Both the position numbers and the translations under genes were made by a program. A stretch of DNA of 64,000 nt from Microbacterium sp. (GTDB lineage Bacteria; Actinomycetota; Actinomycetes; Actinomycetales; Microbacteriaceae), in the NCBI GenBank assembly GCA_017306415.1, contig JAFKIL010000001.1:806001-870000 (forward strand), read 5' to 3'. The notes under the pieces were generated by a model, which did not search any database, had not been told where the DNA came from, and worked only from the letters and a program-made list of their open reading frames with translations. Shown in pieces: positions 9,244 through 17,941 of this stretch. The number at the start of each line of letters is the position of its first letter. The first letter of the stretch is position 1.

Positions 9244-10232
9244 CGTCGTCGAACGACCCGGGCGCCTCCCCCCAGCCCGCTGCCGTGACGATCATCGTCC
9301 CCGGGTACGACGTCGCCCCGTACGCCCAGGAGGCGATCGACTCGCTCCGGGCGCAGACGCGGTCGGACTGGATCGCGATCCTCGTCGACGACGCCTCCAC
9401 CGACGCGACCGGCGCGGTCTTCGCGGCCGCAGCGGCGTCCGACCCCCGCTTCCGCGTCGTTCGACACGTCGAGCGCCGAGGGCTGGGCGCGGCGAGGAAC
9501 ACGGGCCTCGACCTCGTCGGCACGCCGCTGGTCGGATTCCTCGACGCCGACGACCGCCTCACGCCGACGGCGCTCGCGCGTCTCGTCGGGACGCTGGAGC
9601 AGAGCGGGAGCGACGTGGCCGTAGGGGCGTACGTGCGGCTCCGGCCCGACGGCATGGGGGCCTACGTCGCCGGCACCGTGCAGCCGTGGGTCGCCGCATC
9701 CACCGACCCCGCTCGTCTCGGCACCACGCTGGCCGCGCACCCCGAGGTCAGTGGAAACATCGTCGCGTGGTCGAAGATCAGCCGCATCGACCTGTGGCAC
9801 CGGGCCGGCCTCCGCTTCCCGGAGGGCAAGCTCTACGAGGACCAGCTCGTCGCGCAGCTCCTGTACACGCGGGCACGCGCCCTCGACGTGATCCCCGACG
9901 TGGTCGTGGAGTGGCGGGAGCGGGCGGATGGATCCTCCATCACGCAGCAGAAGGACCACGTCGGCGTGCTGGTCGATTACCTGGAGGCGATGGCGGGAGG
10001 GATCGGCGTCCTGGAGGCGGCCGGACAGTCCGCTGCCGTCCGCGCGCGCGTGCACCTCATCGCGGCCATGGACCTGCCCCCGCTCGTGCGAATCGCGCAG
10101 GATCATCCCGACGACGCCTACCGTCGGGCCCTCGGCGCGTTCGCCCGCGATCTCTGGGCGCGCACCGGCTCCGCGGCCGTGGAGGGGGACGGCGGCTCCG
10201 TGGCGCTGTCGGATGTCGCGCGTCTCTGGTGA
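9240..10232 (+). CDS. Family 2 glycosyltransferase
   Basis: 330 residues with a GT-A fold: VTIIVPGYDV at the N-terminus, the DDASTDAT nucleotide-binding segment, RGLGAARNTGLD and the DxD motif DADDR near residue 100. No transmembrane helix is evident, so it acts in the cytoplasm, probably on a cell-wall or surface glycan acceptor; the substrate is unknown. The GTG start overlaps the nadS stop (GTGA), making it the last gene of the nad transcription unit although no functional link to NAD is known. It converges on the ABC exporter gene with a gap of only 10 bases. Confidence 0.82.
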   Translation: MTSSNDPGASPQPAAVTIIVPGYDVAPYAQEAIDSLRAQTRSDWIAILVDDASTDATGAVFAAAAASDPRFRVVRHVERRGLGAARNTGLDLVGTPLVGFLDADDRLTPTALARLVGTLEQSGSDVAVGAYVRLRPDGMGAYVAGTVQPWVAASTDPARLGTTLAAHPEVSGNIVAWSKISRIDLWHRAGLRFPEGKLYEDQLVAQLLYTRARALDVIPDVVVEWRERADGSSITQQKDHVGVLVDYLEAMAGGIGVLEAAGQSAAVRARVHLIAAMDLPPLVRIAQDHPDDAYRRALGAFARDLWARTGSAAVEGDGGSVALSDVARLW

Positions 10233-10242
10233 CGCGCCCTCG

Positions 10243-12288
10243 TCAGGCGAACGGCTCGTGACCGACCGTGGTGGCCTCCCCCACCGCGGGGAAGGCCACC
10301 GGCACGTCGGCCGCCTCCGCTGTCCCGCTCGCGGCAGCCTCCTCGTCGGGCGCACGGTCGGCGCGCCGCTGCGGGTGCGCGGGAGGCGCGGCATCCGCGG
10401 TGTCCGCCACCTCCGTCTCGAGGATGCGCGTCGCGGCGAGCTGCTCGGCGGCGAGCTCGGCGTAGAGCCCGCCGCGGGCGATCAGCTCGCCGTGCGTGCC
10501 CGACTCCACGATGCGACCGGCGTCCACGACGTGGATCACGTCTGCACCGATCACCGTCGAGAGTCGATGCGCGATGGACAGCGTCGTCCGACCGCGCGCC
10601 GCCGCTTCGAGCGCCTCTTGGACGACCCGCTCGGACACCGTGTCGAGGGCCGAAGTCGCCTCGTCGAGAAGGAGGACCGGCGGATCCTTCAGGAGCACGC
10701 GCGCGATGGCGATCCGCTGCTTCTCCCCGCCTGAGAGGCGGTAGCCCCGTTCCCCGACCACGGTGTCGTACCCGCGCTCGAAGCCCTCGATGATGTGGTG
10801 GATGTTCGCCGCGCGGCACGCGTCGTACAGCTCCTCGTCGCTCGCCTCCGGTTTCGCGTACCGGAGGTTCTCGCGGATCGTCGCGTGGAACAGGTACGTC
10901 TCCTGCGACACGATCCCGACCGCGTCGATGATCGACTCCTGGGTGAGCCGGCGCACGTCCTCCCCCGCGAACAGCACCGCGCCGCCGGATGCCTCGTACA
11001 TCCGCGGGGTCAGATACAGCACCGTCGTCTTGCCGGCGCCAGACGGCCCCACGAACGCCACGTGCTGGCCGGGTTCGGCGACGAACGACACGCCGCGGAG
11101 CGTCGGGCGCGCGTCGCCCGCCGCATCGGGATAGCGGAAGACCACGTCGCGGAACTCGACACGGCCGACCGGGCCGGGGGCCGCCGGAACGTCGATGGCT
11201 CCCGGTGCGTCCTGGATCGCCGGGACCAGATCGAGGTACTCGAAGATGCGGGCGAAGACGGCGGCGGAGGTCTGCAGGTCGAGCGCGACCCGCATGAGTC
11301 CCATCAGCGGCATCAGGAGCCGGGCCTGGACAGTGGTGAACGCGACGATCGTCCCCGCGGTGATCGCCCCCGTCCCGCCGGCGATCAGATAGCCAGAGAC
11401 GAGGTAGATGACGGCGGGGACGCTCGCCATCAGCACCTGCACCACCGCGAAGAAGCCCTGGCCGCTCATCGCCCGTCGCACCTGCAGGCGCACCTGGTTG
11501 CGGTTCTCGGCCCCGTACCTGGCCGACTCCGAGCGCTGGCGGTTGAACGACTTCGACAACAGGATGCCCGAGACGCTGAGGGTCTCCTGCGTGATCGTCG
11601 TGAGCTCGGAGAGCGATTCCTGCGTCTCGCCCGCGATGCGCGCCCGCACCTGTCCGACGCGCCGCTGGATCACGACGAGGACCGGCATGAGGACGACGGC
11701 GATGAGCGTGAGCCGCCAGTCGATGAGCACCATCGCGACGCCCGAGGCGACCACGGTGACGACGTTGCCCAGAATGCTGGTGACCGTGTTGGTCAAGACG
11801 CCCGCGACCGCACCGACGTCGTTCTGCAGCCGTGACTGGATCACGCCCGTCTTGGTCCGCGTGAAGAAGCCCAGTTCCATCGCCTGGAGATGATCGAACA
11901 GACGCACCCGTAGATCGCCGGTGACGCTGTTGCCGACCGTGGAGGTGAACCACGTCTGACCGACCCCGAGCGCCGCCGAGAGGAGGAACAGGCCGATCAT
12001 GAGGAGCACCAGCCGCAGCAGCAGCCCGAGGTCGACGCCGCCGCCGTCGACCGGGAACAGCGCGTCGTCGAAGATGCGCTGGACCACCAGTGGCGGGACG
12101 ACGGCGATGGCCGCACCGACGATCACGAGGATGCCCGTGACGACGATCCTCCCGGAATAGGGGCGGAACAGCGCCACGACGCGGCGGCCGAGGTGCGCGA
12201 CCTCGGGCGCCTCCGCGTTGAGCCGACGCTGGGCTTGGATATCGACGCCGCGGAAGCCGGCCCCCGCCCCGCCTCCGCGCATGCTCAT
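10243..12288 (-). CDS. ABC exporter, fused permease and ATPase (MsbA/MDR-like)
   Basis: 681 residues: an N-terminal six-helix ABC transmembrane domain (about 40-345) followed by a nucleotide-binding domain with Walker A GPSGAGKTT, Q-loop VSQETYLF, signature LSGGEKQR, Walker B VLLLDEATSALD and switch IAHRLS. A charged, Ala-rich tail of about 60 residues follows. As a half-transporter it should work as a homodimer in the membrane; the substrate cannot be read from sequence. A TAGGCT-N6-ATG promoter places the start at the first ATG of the MSMRGG N-terminus. Confidence 0.92.
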   Translation of the reverse strand: MSMRGGGAGAGFRGVDIQAQRRLNAEAPEVAHLGRRVVALFRPYSGRIVVTGILVIVGAAIAVVPPLVVQRIFDDALFPVDGGGVDLGLLLRLVLLMIGLFLLSAALGVGQTWFTSTVGNSVTGDLRVRLFDHLQAMELGFFTRTKTGVIQSRLQNDVGAVAGVLTNTVTSILGNVVTVVASGVAMVLIDWRLTLIAVVLMPVLVVIQRRVGQVRARIAGETQESLSELTTITQETLSVSGILLSKSFNRQRSESARYGAENRNQVRLQVRRAMSGQGFFAVVQVLMASVPAVIYLVSGYLIAGGTGAITAGTIVAFTTVQARLLMPLMGLMRVALDLQTSAAVFARIFEYLDLVPAIQDAPGAIDVPAAPGPVGRVEFRDVVFRYPDAAGDARPTLRGVSFVAEPGQHVAFVGPSGAGKTTVLYLTPRMYEASGGAVLFAGEDVRRLTQESIIDAVGIVSQETYLFHATIRENLRYAKPEASDEELYDACRAANIHHIIEGFERGYDTVVGERGYRLSGGEKQRIAIARVLLKDPPVLLLDEATSALDTVSERVVQEALEAAARGRTTLSIAHRLSTVIGADVIHVVDAGRIVESGTHGELIARGGLYAELAAEQLAATRILETEVADTADAAPPAHPQRRADRAPDEEAAASGTAEAADVPVAFPAVGEATTVGHEPFA

Positions 12289-12294
12289 CGGCTC

Positions 12295-12300
12295 AGCCTA
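12295..12300 (-). promoter_or_regulatory. -10 element TAGGCT, six bases before the ABC exporter ATG
   Basis: TAGGCT-GAGCCG-ATG on the minus strand. The spacing puts the transcription start at the A of the ATG, predicting a leaderless mRNA. Confidence 0.65.
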
Positions 12301-12320
12301 ACCGCGGCCGGAGACGCCGG

Positions 12321-12956
12321 TCAGAGGCCGGCGACGAGGTTGACCACGGCGGCGAGGATGATCGCCCCGAACACGTAGCTGATGAGTGTCTGCGCGATGA
12401 CGATGCGCCGCATGGCGTTGCTCGTGAGGTTCGTGTCGGACACCTGATAGGCGACGCCGAGTCCGAACGACACGTAGGCGAAGTCGGTGTACATCGGCTC
12501 CGCCTCCTGGTTGAAGTCGATGCCGCCGACCGGCTCCTCGTAGTACACGTGGGCGAACCGGAGAATGTAGTCGGTCTGGATGAGGGCCCACGAGGACGCG
12601 ACGCTCAGCAGGGCCACCCCGGCGAGGACGAAGGACACGGCCGCCGGGGCGTTCCGGGTCTGCACGATCACGACCCCGACCGCGGCCAGGCTCGCCAGGC
12701 TCCCCGCCACCGCGACGAGGCGTGCGGTGCGCCGCCCGGGATCCTCCGTCGTCGCGTGCGCCCTGGTCTGAGCCGCATCCATCGGCCAGACGATCCTCAG
12801 CACCCAGACCACCTCGATCAGCGCGAGCGCGGCCCACCCCGCGAGGAGCCCCGCCGCGAGCCCGAGGAAGGGCGTGACGACGGTGCCCACGACGACGCCG
12901 ACGACGAGTCCGACGACGGCGCGCGCCGCCACCGTGGATCGGATGCGCGGTGCCAT
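12321..12956 (-). CDS. DUF1345 family membrane protein
   Basis: 211 residues with about five hydrophobic segments. The family signature region around MYTDFAYVSFGLGVAYQVSDT is present, followed by a last pair of helices. DUF1345 members are inner-membrane proteins of unknown function. The ATG at 12956 gives M-A-P-R-I-R; a GTG one codon earlier is equally possible. It is divergent from the MFS gene, with about 110 bases between the two starts. Confidence 0.82.
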   Translation of the reverse strand: MAPRIRSTVAARAVVGLVVGVVVGTVVTPFLGLAAGLLAGWAALALIEVVWVLRIVWPMDAAQTRAHATTEDPGRRTARLVAVAGSLASLAAVGVVIVQTRNAPAAVSFVLAGVALLSVASSWALIQTDYILRFAHVYYEEPVGGIDFNQEAEPMYTDFAYVSFGLGVAYQVSDTNLTSNAMRRIVIAQTLISYVFGAIILAAVVNLVAGL

Positions 12957-13004
12957 GACGGAATCGTCGCACGCCGGCGGGAATGCGATGTCCCACCCCG
13001 CCGT

Positions 13005-13010
13005 TATCCT
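13005..13010 (+). promoter_or_regulatory. Probable -10 element TATCCT of the MFS gene
   Basis: A TANNNT hexamer about 55 bases before the ATG, consistent with a leader that carries the GAGGAG ribosome site. No convincing -35 was found. Confidence 0.4.
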
Positions 13011-13065
13011 GAGTGTTCGCCCAGCTCGGGCATCTTCCCGCTTCATCGATCCGAGGAGTCGCCCC

Positions 13066-14586
13066 ATGGCAACCACAGATGCGACTCCCGGCACGGGCAC
13101 GGTTCCCGTGGTGGAGTCGGTCGACACCGGCCCGAGCGGCCCCGCGACACTCGGCCGCAGGGAGGCGCGCGTCGTCTGGCTGCTCCTGGCGGCGGCGTTC
13201 GTGGCGATCCTCAACGAGACGACGATGGGCGTCGCCATCCCGCACCTGATCGTCGATCTGGGCATCACCGCCGTCGCCGCGCAGTGGCTCACGACGGCGT
13301 TCATGCTGACCATGGCGGTCGTCATCCCGATCACGGGCTTCCTGCTGCAGCGCTTCACCACGCGCGCGATGTTCGTCGCCGCGATCGGGCTGTTCTCCGC
13401 AGGCACCCTGCTGGCCCTGGTCGCGCCCGGGTTCGAGGTGCTGATCGTGGCGCGTGTCGTCCAGGCGATGGGGACCGCGATCATGATGCCGCTGCTGATG
13501 ACGACGATCATGAACGTCGTCCCCGGCCACTCTCGCGGTCGCATGATGGGTCGAGTGAGCATCGTGATCTCGATCGCGCCTGCGATCGGGCCCACGCTCT
13601 CCGGCTTCCTCCTCGACACCCTCAGCTGGCGGTGGATCTTCGGCATCGTGCTCCCGATCGCCCTCGTGTCGCTCGTCATCGGAGCGCGATGGATCCACAA
13701 CCTCGGTGAGACGACGCGGGCGCCGATCGACGTGCCGTCGGTGGTGCTCTCGGCCCTCGGGTTCGGCGGCATCGTCTATGGTCTGAGCCAGATCGGCGGC
13801 GCCGAGTCCGGTGGCACAGGGGCCGACGCGGCGGCCGCGAACGCGATGGCACAGGTCTCGCTCATCGTCTCCCTCTCGATCGGGGGCGTCGCGCTCGGCC
13901 TCTTCGTGTGGCGTCAGCTCCGGCTGCAGCGCAAGGATGACGCGCTCCTCGACCTCCGCGTCTTCCGCTCCGCGAACTTCTCGCTGTCGATAGCACAGAT
14001 GGCCGTCATGTCGTTCGCGTTCTTCGGGGCGATCACGGTGCTCCCGCTGTACCTGCAGAGCGTCCACGGCTTGAAGGCGCTGGAGGCGGGGCTCATCGTG
14101 CTGCCCGGGTCGCTCGCCATGGGACTGGCCGGTCCCGTGATCGGTCGCATCTACGATCGCTGGGGCACGAGGGTCCTCCTGGTGCCGGGCGCCATCGTGA
14201 CGAGCGCCCTGCTGTGGGTGTACACCACGCTGGACGCGTCGACCCCCGTGTGGTTCATCGCCGTCGCGCAGACGGTCCTGTCGATCGGACTCGCGCTCTC
14301 GTTCACACCGCTGTTCACCGCGTCGCTCGCGTCCCTCCAGCCGCGCTTCTACTCGTACGGCAGCGCCGTCCTCGGCACGGTGCAGCAGGTCGCAGGCGCT
14401 GCGGGCATCGCGCTTCTGATCACGGTGATGTCCGCGGCGTCATCCGGCGAGGGCTCCGGCGGGCTGAGCGCGTCCGGGACGCAGGCCGCGTTCCTGATCG
14501 CCGCGATCGTGTCGCTGCCGCTCATCGTCGGCGCGTTCCTCATCCGCAAGCCGGAGGACGCACCGCACGGCGCCGCGATCCACTGA
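13066..14586 (+). CDS. MFS drug efflux transporter, DHA2 (EmrB/QacA) type
   Basis: 506 residues with about 14 hydrophobic segments, the DHA2 layout. Motif C-like glycines (IAPAIGPTLSGFLLDTLSWRW) and the motif A-like region GRMMGR are visible, typical of proton-driven multidrug exporters. The ATG follows a GAGGAG ribosome site. No regulator gene is adjacent. The substrate is unknown; multidrug or metabolite export is inferred from family. Confidence 0.88.
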   Translation: MATTDATPGTGTVPVVESVDTGPSGPATLGRREARVVWLLLAAAFVAILNETTMGVAIPHLIVDLGITAVAAQWLTTAFMLTMAVVIPITGFLLQRFTTRAMFVAAIGLFSAGTLLALVAPGFEVLIVARVVQAMGTAIMMPLLMTTIMNVVPGHSRGRMMGRVSIVISIAPAIGPTLSGFLLDTLSWRWIFGIVLPIALVSLVIGARWIHNLGETTRAPIDVPSVVLSALGFGGIVYGLSQIGGAESGGTGADAAAANAMAQVSLIVSLSIGGVALGLFVWRQLRLQRKDDALLDLRVFRSANFSLSIAQMAVMSFAFFGAITVLPLYLQSVHGLKALEAGLIVLPGSLAMGLAGPVIGRIYDRWGTRVLLVPGAIVTSALLWVYTTLDASTPVWFIAVAQTVLSIGLALSFTPLFTASLASLQPRFYSYGSAVLGTVQQVAGAAGIALLITVMSAASSGEGSGGLSASGTQAAFLIAAIVSLPLIVGAFLIRKPEDAPHGAAIH

Positions 14587-14628
14587 GCCGACTCGATCTG
14601 GTGATCCACCGCGGTTCCGCGTCGGATC

Positions 14629-15156
14629 TCAGTGGATGACGGCCTTCAACGCGGTGATCACCAGGCCGAACGCGGCCGTGATGAGGGCACTGGCGAGGCG
14701 CGGCCAGAAGCGCGGCGTCCACTTCGCCACCGCGATCCAGCCGAGCGCGCCGAGCACCACGGTGTCGACGAGGAGTGCGGCCCAGATGGCGACCTCGTCA
14801 TCGATCAGGTGCGTGACACCGAGCAGGAGTACGGCGATCGGAAGCAGAGCGACCAGCAGCAGACCCTCGGAATGACGGGCCGCCGCCGCGACGCTCGACC
14901 GGAGATCGCTGTGCTCGTCGGCGGCGAGACGGGCGAGCGTCCCCGCATAGACGTGCGCGGCGAAGAAGACGATGACGGTGATCACCACCGACAGGAGGGC
15001 GTTGGCCGAGGTGCCGACGACACTGTTGCTGACGACGATCATCCCCGACACGAGGATGAGTCCATAGACCGCCTCCTCCGACATGAGGATGCGCGCGACC
15101 CGCGCGGTCCCGGCCTGCGGGTCGTGAGCGGTCGCGTCCGCCGGCGACTCGCTCAC
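14629..15156 (-). CDS. Small integral membrane protein of unknown function
   Basis: 175 residues from a GTG start (V-S-E-S-P-A-D). A hydrophilic N-terminus of about 30 residues is followed by about five hydrophobic segments, with a conserved-looking acidic loop (LAADEHSDLRSS) in the middle. I do not recognise the family. It lies 19 bases downstream of a tiny Cys-rich reading frame on the same strand, so the two probably form an operon. An upstream in-frame extension without a good start was rejected. Confidence 0.65.
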   Translation of the reverse strand: MSESPADATAHDPQAGTARVARILMSEEAVYGLILVSGMIVVSNSVVGTSANALLSVVITVIVFFAAHVYAGTLARLAADEHSDLRSSVAAAARHSEGLLLVALLPIAVLLLGVTHLIDDEVAIWAALLVDTVVLGALGWIAVAKWTPRFWPRLASALITAAFGLVITALKAVIH

Positions 15157-15175
15157 CGCGCGTGGCCCGCGACGG

Positions 15176-15304
15176 TCACTCTGCGATGGCGCAGCTGGCG
15201 CCGCAACACGAGGCACCCGACTCGACGATCGGGACGAGCCCCGCCTCACCGGTGGCGAGGGTCACGGGCTGGAGCGCGGGAGTCGGGAGGGACGATGTCG
15301 ACAT
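15176..15304 (-). CDS. Tiny Cys-rich protein ending in a CCGASCA motif
   Basis: 42 residues from an ATG preceded at close range by GGAGGGC, a strong ribosome site. The N-terminal part is Ser/Pro/Leu-rich, and the C-terminus contains SGASCCGASCAIAE with three cysteines in the last 12 residues. This could bind a metal or be post-translationally modified, but no modification enzyme is nearby and I do not recognise the family. The membrane protein gene follows on the same strand. An ATG nine bases upstream would add M-E-G. Confidence 0.5.
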   Translation of the reverse strand: MSTSSLPTPALQPVTLATGEAGLVPIVESGASCCGASCAIAE

Positions 15305-15408
15305 GCCCTCCATGGTAGACCGGTCATGGGCGGCGAGGACGGGGCGGCCGGCCGGGATCGTTCGCCAATGGTGATCCACACCGCGCGACGCGGGCACATC
15401 CGGCCCGC

Positions 15409-15414
15409 TAGCGT
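15409..15414 (+). promoter_or_regulatory. -10 element TAGCGT, six bases before the lipoprotein ATG
   Basis: TAGCGT-CTCAGT-ATG; predicts a leaderless transcript. Confidence 0.6.
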
Positions 15415-15420
15415 CTCAGT

Positions 15421-16074
15421 ATGCGTCGCCTGACTCTGATGACCACACTCCTCGGACTCGCCGTGCTGACGTTGTCGGCGTGTGCGTCCGCTCCCGCGGG
15501 GCCGACCTCCTCGGCGACGAGTTCGGCGAGCAACTCACCATCCCCGAGCGCCAGCCCTCAGGCGGCGGCGCTGGTCCTGTCCCTCACCGAGCTGGAGGTC
15601 GTGGACGCAGACGGAAACCGACTCGGCAGCGCAGACCTCGACGAGGGAGACGACATCGGTGCGCTCGTGCGGCAGGTCCTCGGTGCACCGACATCGACAT
15701 CGCACGATTCGACCTATGGGTTCGACACCACACGATGGGATGGTCTCGCCCTCGGAACGGGTGCCGGCTCATCCGACGTCGAGGTTCATTTCCTGGCCGC
15801 GCACTCGGGCGCCATCGCACTGCGGTCCTCCGACGGAGTCTCCGTGGGGATGACACGTGCGCAGGTGATCGCCGCGGGCGCCACGATGGACACCAGCTTC
15901 ACCGACGACAAGAATCGCCTCAACGAACTCTTCGTCTCTCAGCGCAAGAGCGTGCCGGGCACTACATCCCTGACGCATTCCGGGCAGACCGGCAGCATCT
16001 TCGTCGAAGCGGTCGTCACGGACGGTGTGGTGAGTACCATCGTGTCGCCGGGTAACGACTTCAGCGATCTCTGA
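15421..16074 (+). CDS. Secreted lipoprotein of unknown function
   Basis: 217 residues. It has a type II signal peptide with lipobox LSAC (cysteine 21), then a Ser/Thr/Pro-rich linker up to about residue 48, then a globular domain with repeated short beta-strand-like stretches and a small GMTRAQV motif reminiscent of beta-lactamase-inhibitor or SmpA-like folds. The homology is only suggestive. Expected location: outer face of the membrane, anchored by lipid. Confidence 0.8.
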   Translation: MRRLTLMTTLLGLAVLTLSACASAPAGPTSSATSSASNSPSPSASPQAAALVLSLTELEVVDADGNRLGSADLDEGDDIGALVRQVLGAPTSTSHDSTYGFDTTRWDGLALGTGAGSSDVEVHFLAAHSGAIALRSSDGVSVGMTRAQVIAAGATMDTSFTDDKNRLNELFVSQRKSVPGTTSLTHSGQTGSIFVEAVVTDGVVSTIVSPGNDFSDL

Positions 16075-16107
16075 TCTTCGGTCGCCGCCGGTCCGCGGTC
16101 GAGCGCG

Positions 16108-16932
16108 TCACAGCAGCGCACCGTCCGTCTGACACGTCGGGCAGTACTCGGCCGTCGTGCCGCCGAAGGCGAACTCGCGGACGACCCCGCCGCACACGGG
16201 GCACGCCTCCCCCGCACGGCCGTGAACCTGCATGGCGTCGACCTTCGCCTGCTTCAGGCGGTCTGCCGGGACACCCGCCCGCGCCGCCGCGGCCGTGCGC
16301 ATGACATCGACGGTCGCGGCATACAGGCGATCACGCTGATCGGGCGACAGCGCCGAGGCGTGGACGACGGGAGACACCTTCGCCGTGTGCAGGATCTCGT
16401 CGGAGTACGCGTTGCCGATGCCGGCGATCGACTCCTGCTCCTGGAGGATCGCCTTGACCTGCTTGCGACGCCCACCGAAGGCGCGATCGAAGTCCGAGCG
16501 ATCGAAGGACGCGTCGAGCGGGTCCGGCCCGAGCTTGGCGATCGCCGGCACCTCCGTCGCCGCGGAAACGACCCACAGCCCGAGCGACACCCAGCCGCCG
16601 GCATCCGTCAGCGCGACCGTGGACCCGTCGTCGAAGGACAGCACGGCGAGGGCAGGCGGGCCGTCCGGGGGCGCTGCCTCGCCGGGCGCGAGCAGGCGCG
16701 CCCAGCCGTGGCGCCCGAGCGAGACGACCAGACGCCGACCGCCGAACACGATCTCGAGGTGCTTCCCGTGTCGACCCACGCCGGTGACCGCACTGCCGAC
16801 GAGCGTCGAGGGCGGTGCCGCTCGCGTCTTGACCGCGCGGAACTCCAGCACGTCGGCGTCCTCCAGCACGCGCCCGGAAAACCGGGCACCGAGCTGGTCG
16901 GCGAGCGCCTGCATTTCTGGCGACTCGGGCAT
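16108..16932 (-). CDS. Fpg/Nei family DNA glycosylase
   Basis: Removes oxidised bases from DNA and cleaves the abasic site. 274 residues. The mature N-terminus is Pro-Glu (MPESPEM), giving the Schiff-base proline and catalytic glutamate. A helix-two-turn-helix is seen as QESIAGIGNAYSDEIL, and a C-terminal zinc finger as CPVC-x16-CPTC. The start is fixed by the required MPE and by the GGAGGATGAC ribosome site. Whether it prefers 8-oxoguanine (Fpg) or oxidised pyrimidines (Nei) cannot be told by eye. Confidence 0.92.
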   Translation of the reverse strand: MPESPEMQALADQLGARFSGRVLEDADVLEFRAVKTRAAPPSTLVGSAVTGVGRHGKHLEIVFGGRRLVVSLGRHGWARLLAPGEAAPPDGPPALAVLSFDDGSTVALTDAGGWVSLGLWVVSAATEVPAIAKLGPDPLDASFDRSDFDRAFGGRRKQVKAILQEQESIAGIGNAYSDEILHTAKVSPVVHASALSPDQRDRLYAATVDVMRTAAAARAGVPADRLKQAKVDAMQVHGRAGEACPVCGGVVREFAFGGTTAEYCPTCQTDGALL

Positions 16933-17005
16933 GCCGTCATCCTCCCACGGGCGCCGGACGTCCGCCCGCGTCCGCGACGAGCGCGATCCGTGCGAAGGTG
17001 GGCTC

Positions 17006-17800
17006 ATGAACCGGACCGTGTCCTCGCAGCTCATGCTCGACATCACCGAGCCGGCCGAGCTCGTGTTCGCGATCGCCGTCTCGCCTGCGCACGAGGTCGG
17101 CGACGAACGGCTGACGGCTCGCATCGACGGCCGCGACCTACCCATCACGGAGTACACCGACGTCCACGACACGCGGCTGCATCGCGTCGAGGCGCCGATC
17201 GGCCGCCTCGCCGTCGAGTATCAGGCGGCCGTCGGCGCGGGTGCCCCCGCACGTGTGACCGAGGTCGATCGGTTCACCTATCTGCGACCGAGCCGCTACG
17301 CCGAATCGGATGCGCTGGCCGCGACGGCAGCGGCGGAGTTCGGCGGCCTCGACGATCCCGCGCAGCTGCTCGTCGCCGTCTCATCGTGGGTCGGGACGCG
17401 GCTGCGCTACCTCAGCGGGTCGAGCAGGCCGACGGACGGGGCGGTCAGCACCCTGCTTGCGCGGGAAGGCGTCTGCCGCGACTTCGCTCATCTCGCCACC
17501 GCCCTGCTGCGCGCCCGCGGCGTCGCCGCGCGCACCGTCGCGGTGTACGCGCCCGGACTCGATCCGATGGACTTCCATGCGGTGGTCGAGGCCGACATCG
17601 ACGGAGTCTGGCGTGTGGTCGACCCGACGACCCTGGCCCCCCGAAGCGCCCTGGTGAGGATCGCCACGGGCAGGGATGCCGCGGACACGGCGTTCCTCAA
17701 CGTCCTCTCCGGTCGGGCCACGCTGCGGGACATGACGGTGACAGCGACGGCGAACTCGCTCCCGGCGGACGATCTCGACGTTCTCACCTCGATCGCCTGA
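17006..17800 (+). CDS. Transglutaminase-like cysteine hydrolase
   Basis: 264 residues with an N-terminal beta-rich region (about 1-95) and a transglutaminase-like domain. The catalytic triad is apparent: Cys157 (GVCRDFAHL), His191 (MDFHAVVE) and Asp206 (RVVDPTT). No signal peptide is evident, so it is cytoplasmic. Bacterial members are usually proteases or of unknown function. Divergent from the glycosylase gene, with about 70 bases between starts. The start ATG is preceded by an AAGGTGGG stretch. Confidence 0.82.
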   Translation: MNRTVSSQLMLDITEPAELVFAIAVSPAHEVGDERLTARIDGRDLPITEYTDVHDTRLHRVEAPIGRLAVEYQAAVGAGAPARVTEVDRFTYLRPSRYAESDALAATAAAEFGGLDDPAQLLVAVSSWVGTRLRYLSGSSRPTDGAVSTLLAREGVCRDFAHLATALLRARGVAARTVAVYAPGLDPMDFHAVVEADIDGVWRVVDPTTLAPRSALVRIATGRDAADTAFLNVLSGRATLRDMTVTATANSLPADDLDVLTSIA

Positions 17801-17871
17801 CCGCCCATCCGGTGCGGATATCCGACGCCGCCGCCGGATGCAACCCCCTTCGTCTTCCTCACGCGGCGCCT

Positions 17872-17877
17872 TAGCGT
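17872..17877 (+). promoter_or_regulatory. Candidate -10 element TAGCGT for the dps operon
   Basis: A TANNNT hexamer 64 bases before the dps GTG, leaving room for a leader with a GGAAGGA ribosome site. It is the only clear -10-like hexamer in this 140-base gap. Confidence 0.35.
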
Positions 17878-17941
17878 CGGCAGCACGTCATCATCCGCGC
17901 AGACGCGCGAACCGACGTGCGACCGATGGGAAGGACGGATC

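Noticed and set aside
10118..11953. Second long frame on the minus strand within the ABC exporter
   Set aside because: Same strand, shifted frame, low-complexity Arg/Gly product. The ABC frame contains all ATPase motifs.
15176..15304. Precursor of a lanthipeptide or other modified peptide
   Set aside because: No LanKC, LanM, YcaO, radical SAM or peptidase gene is near, so the Cys-rich C-terminus alone is not enough.
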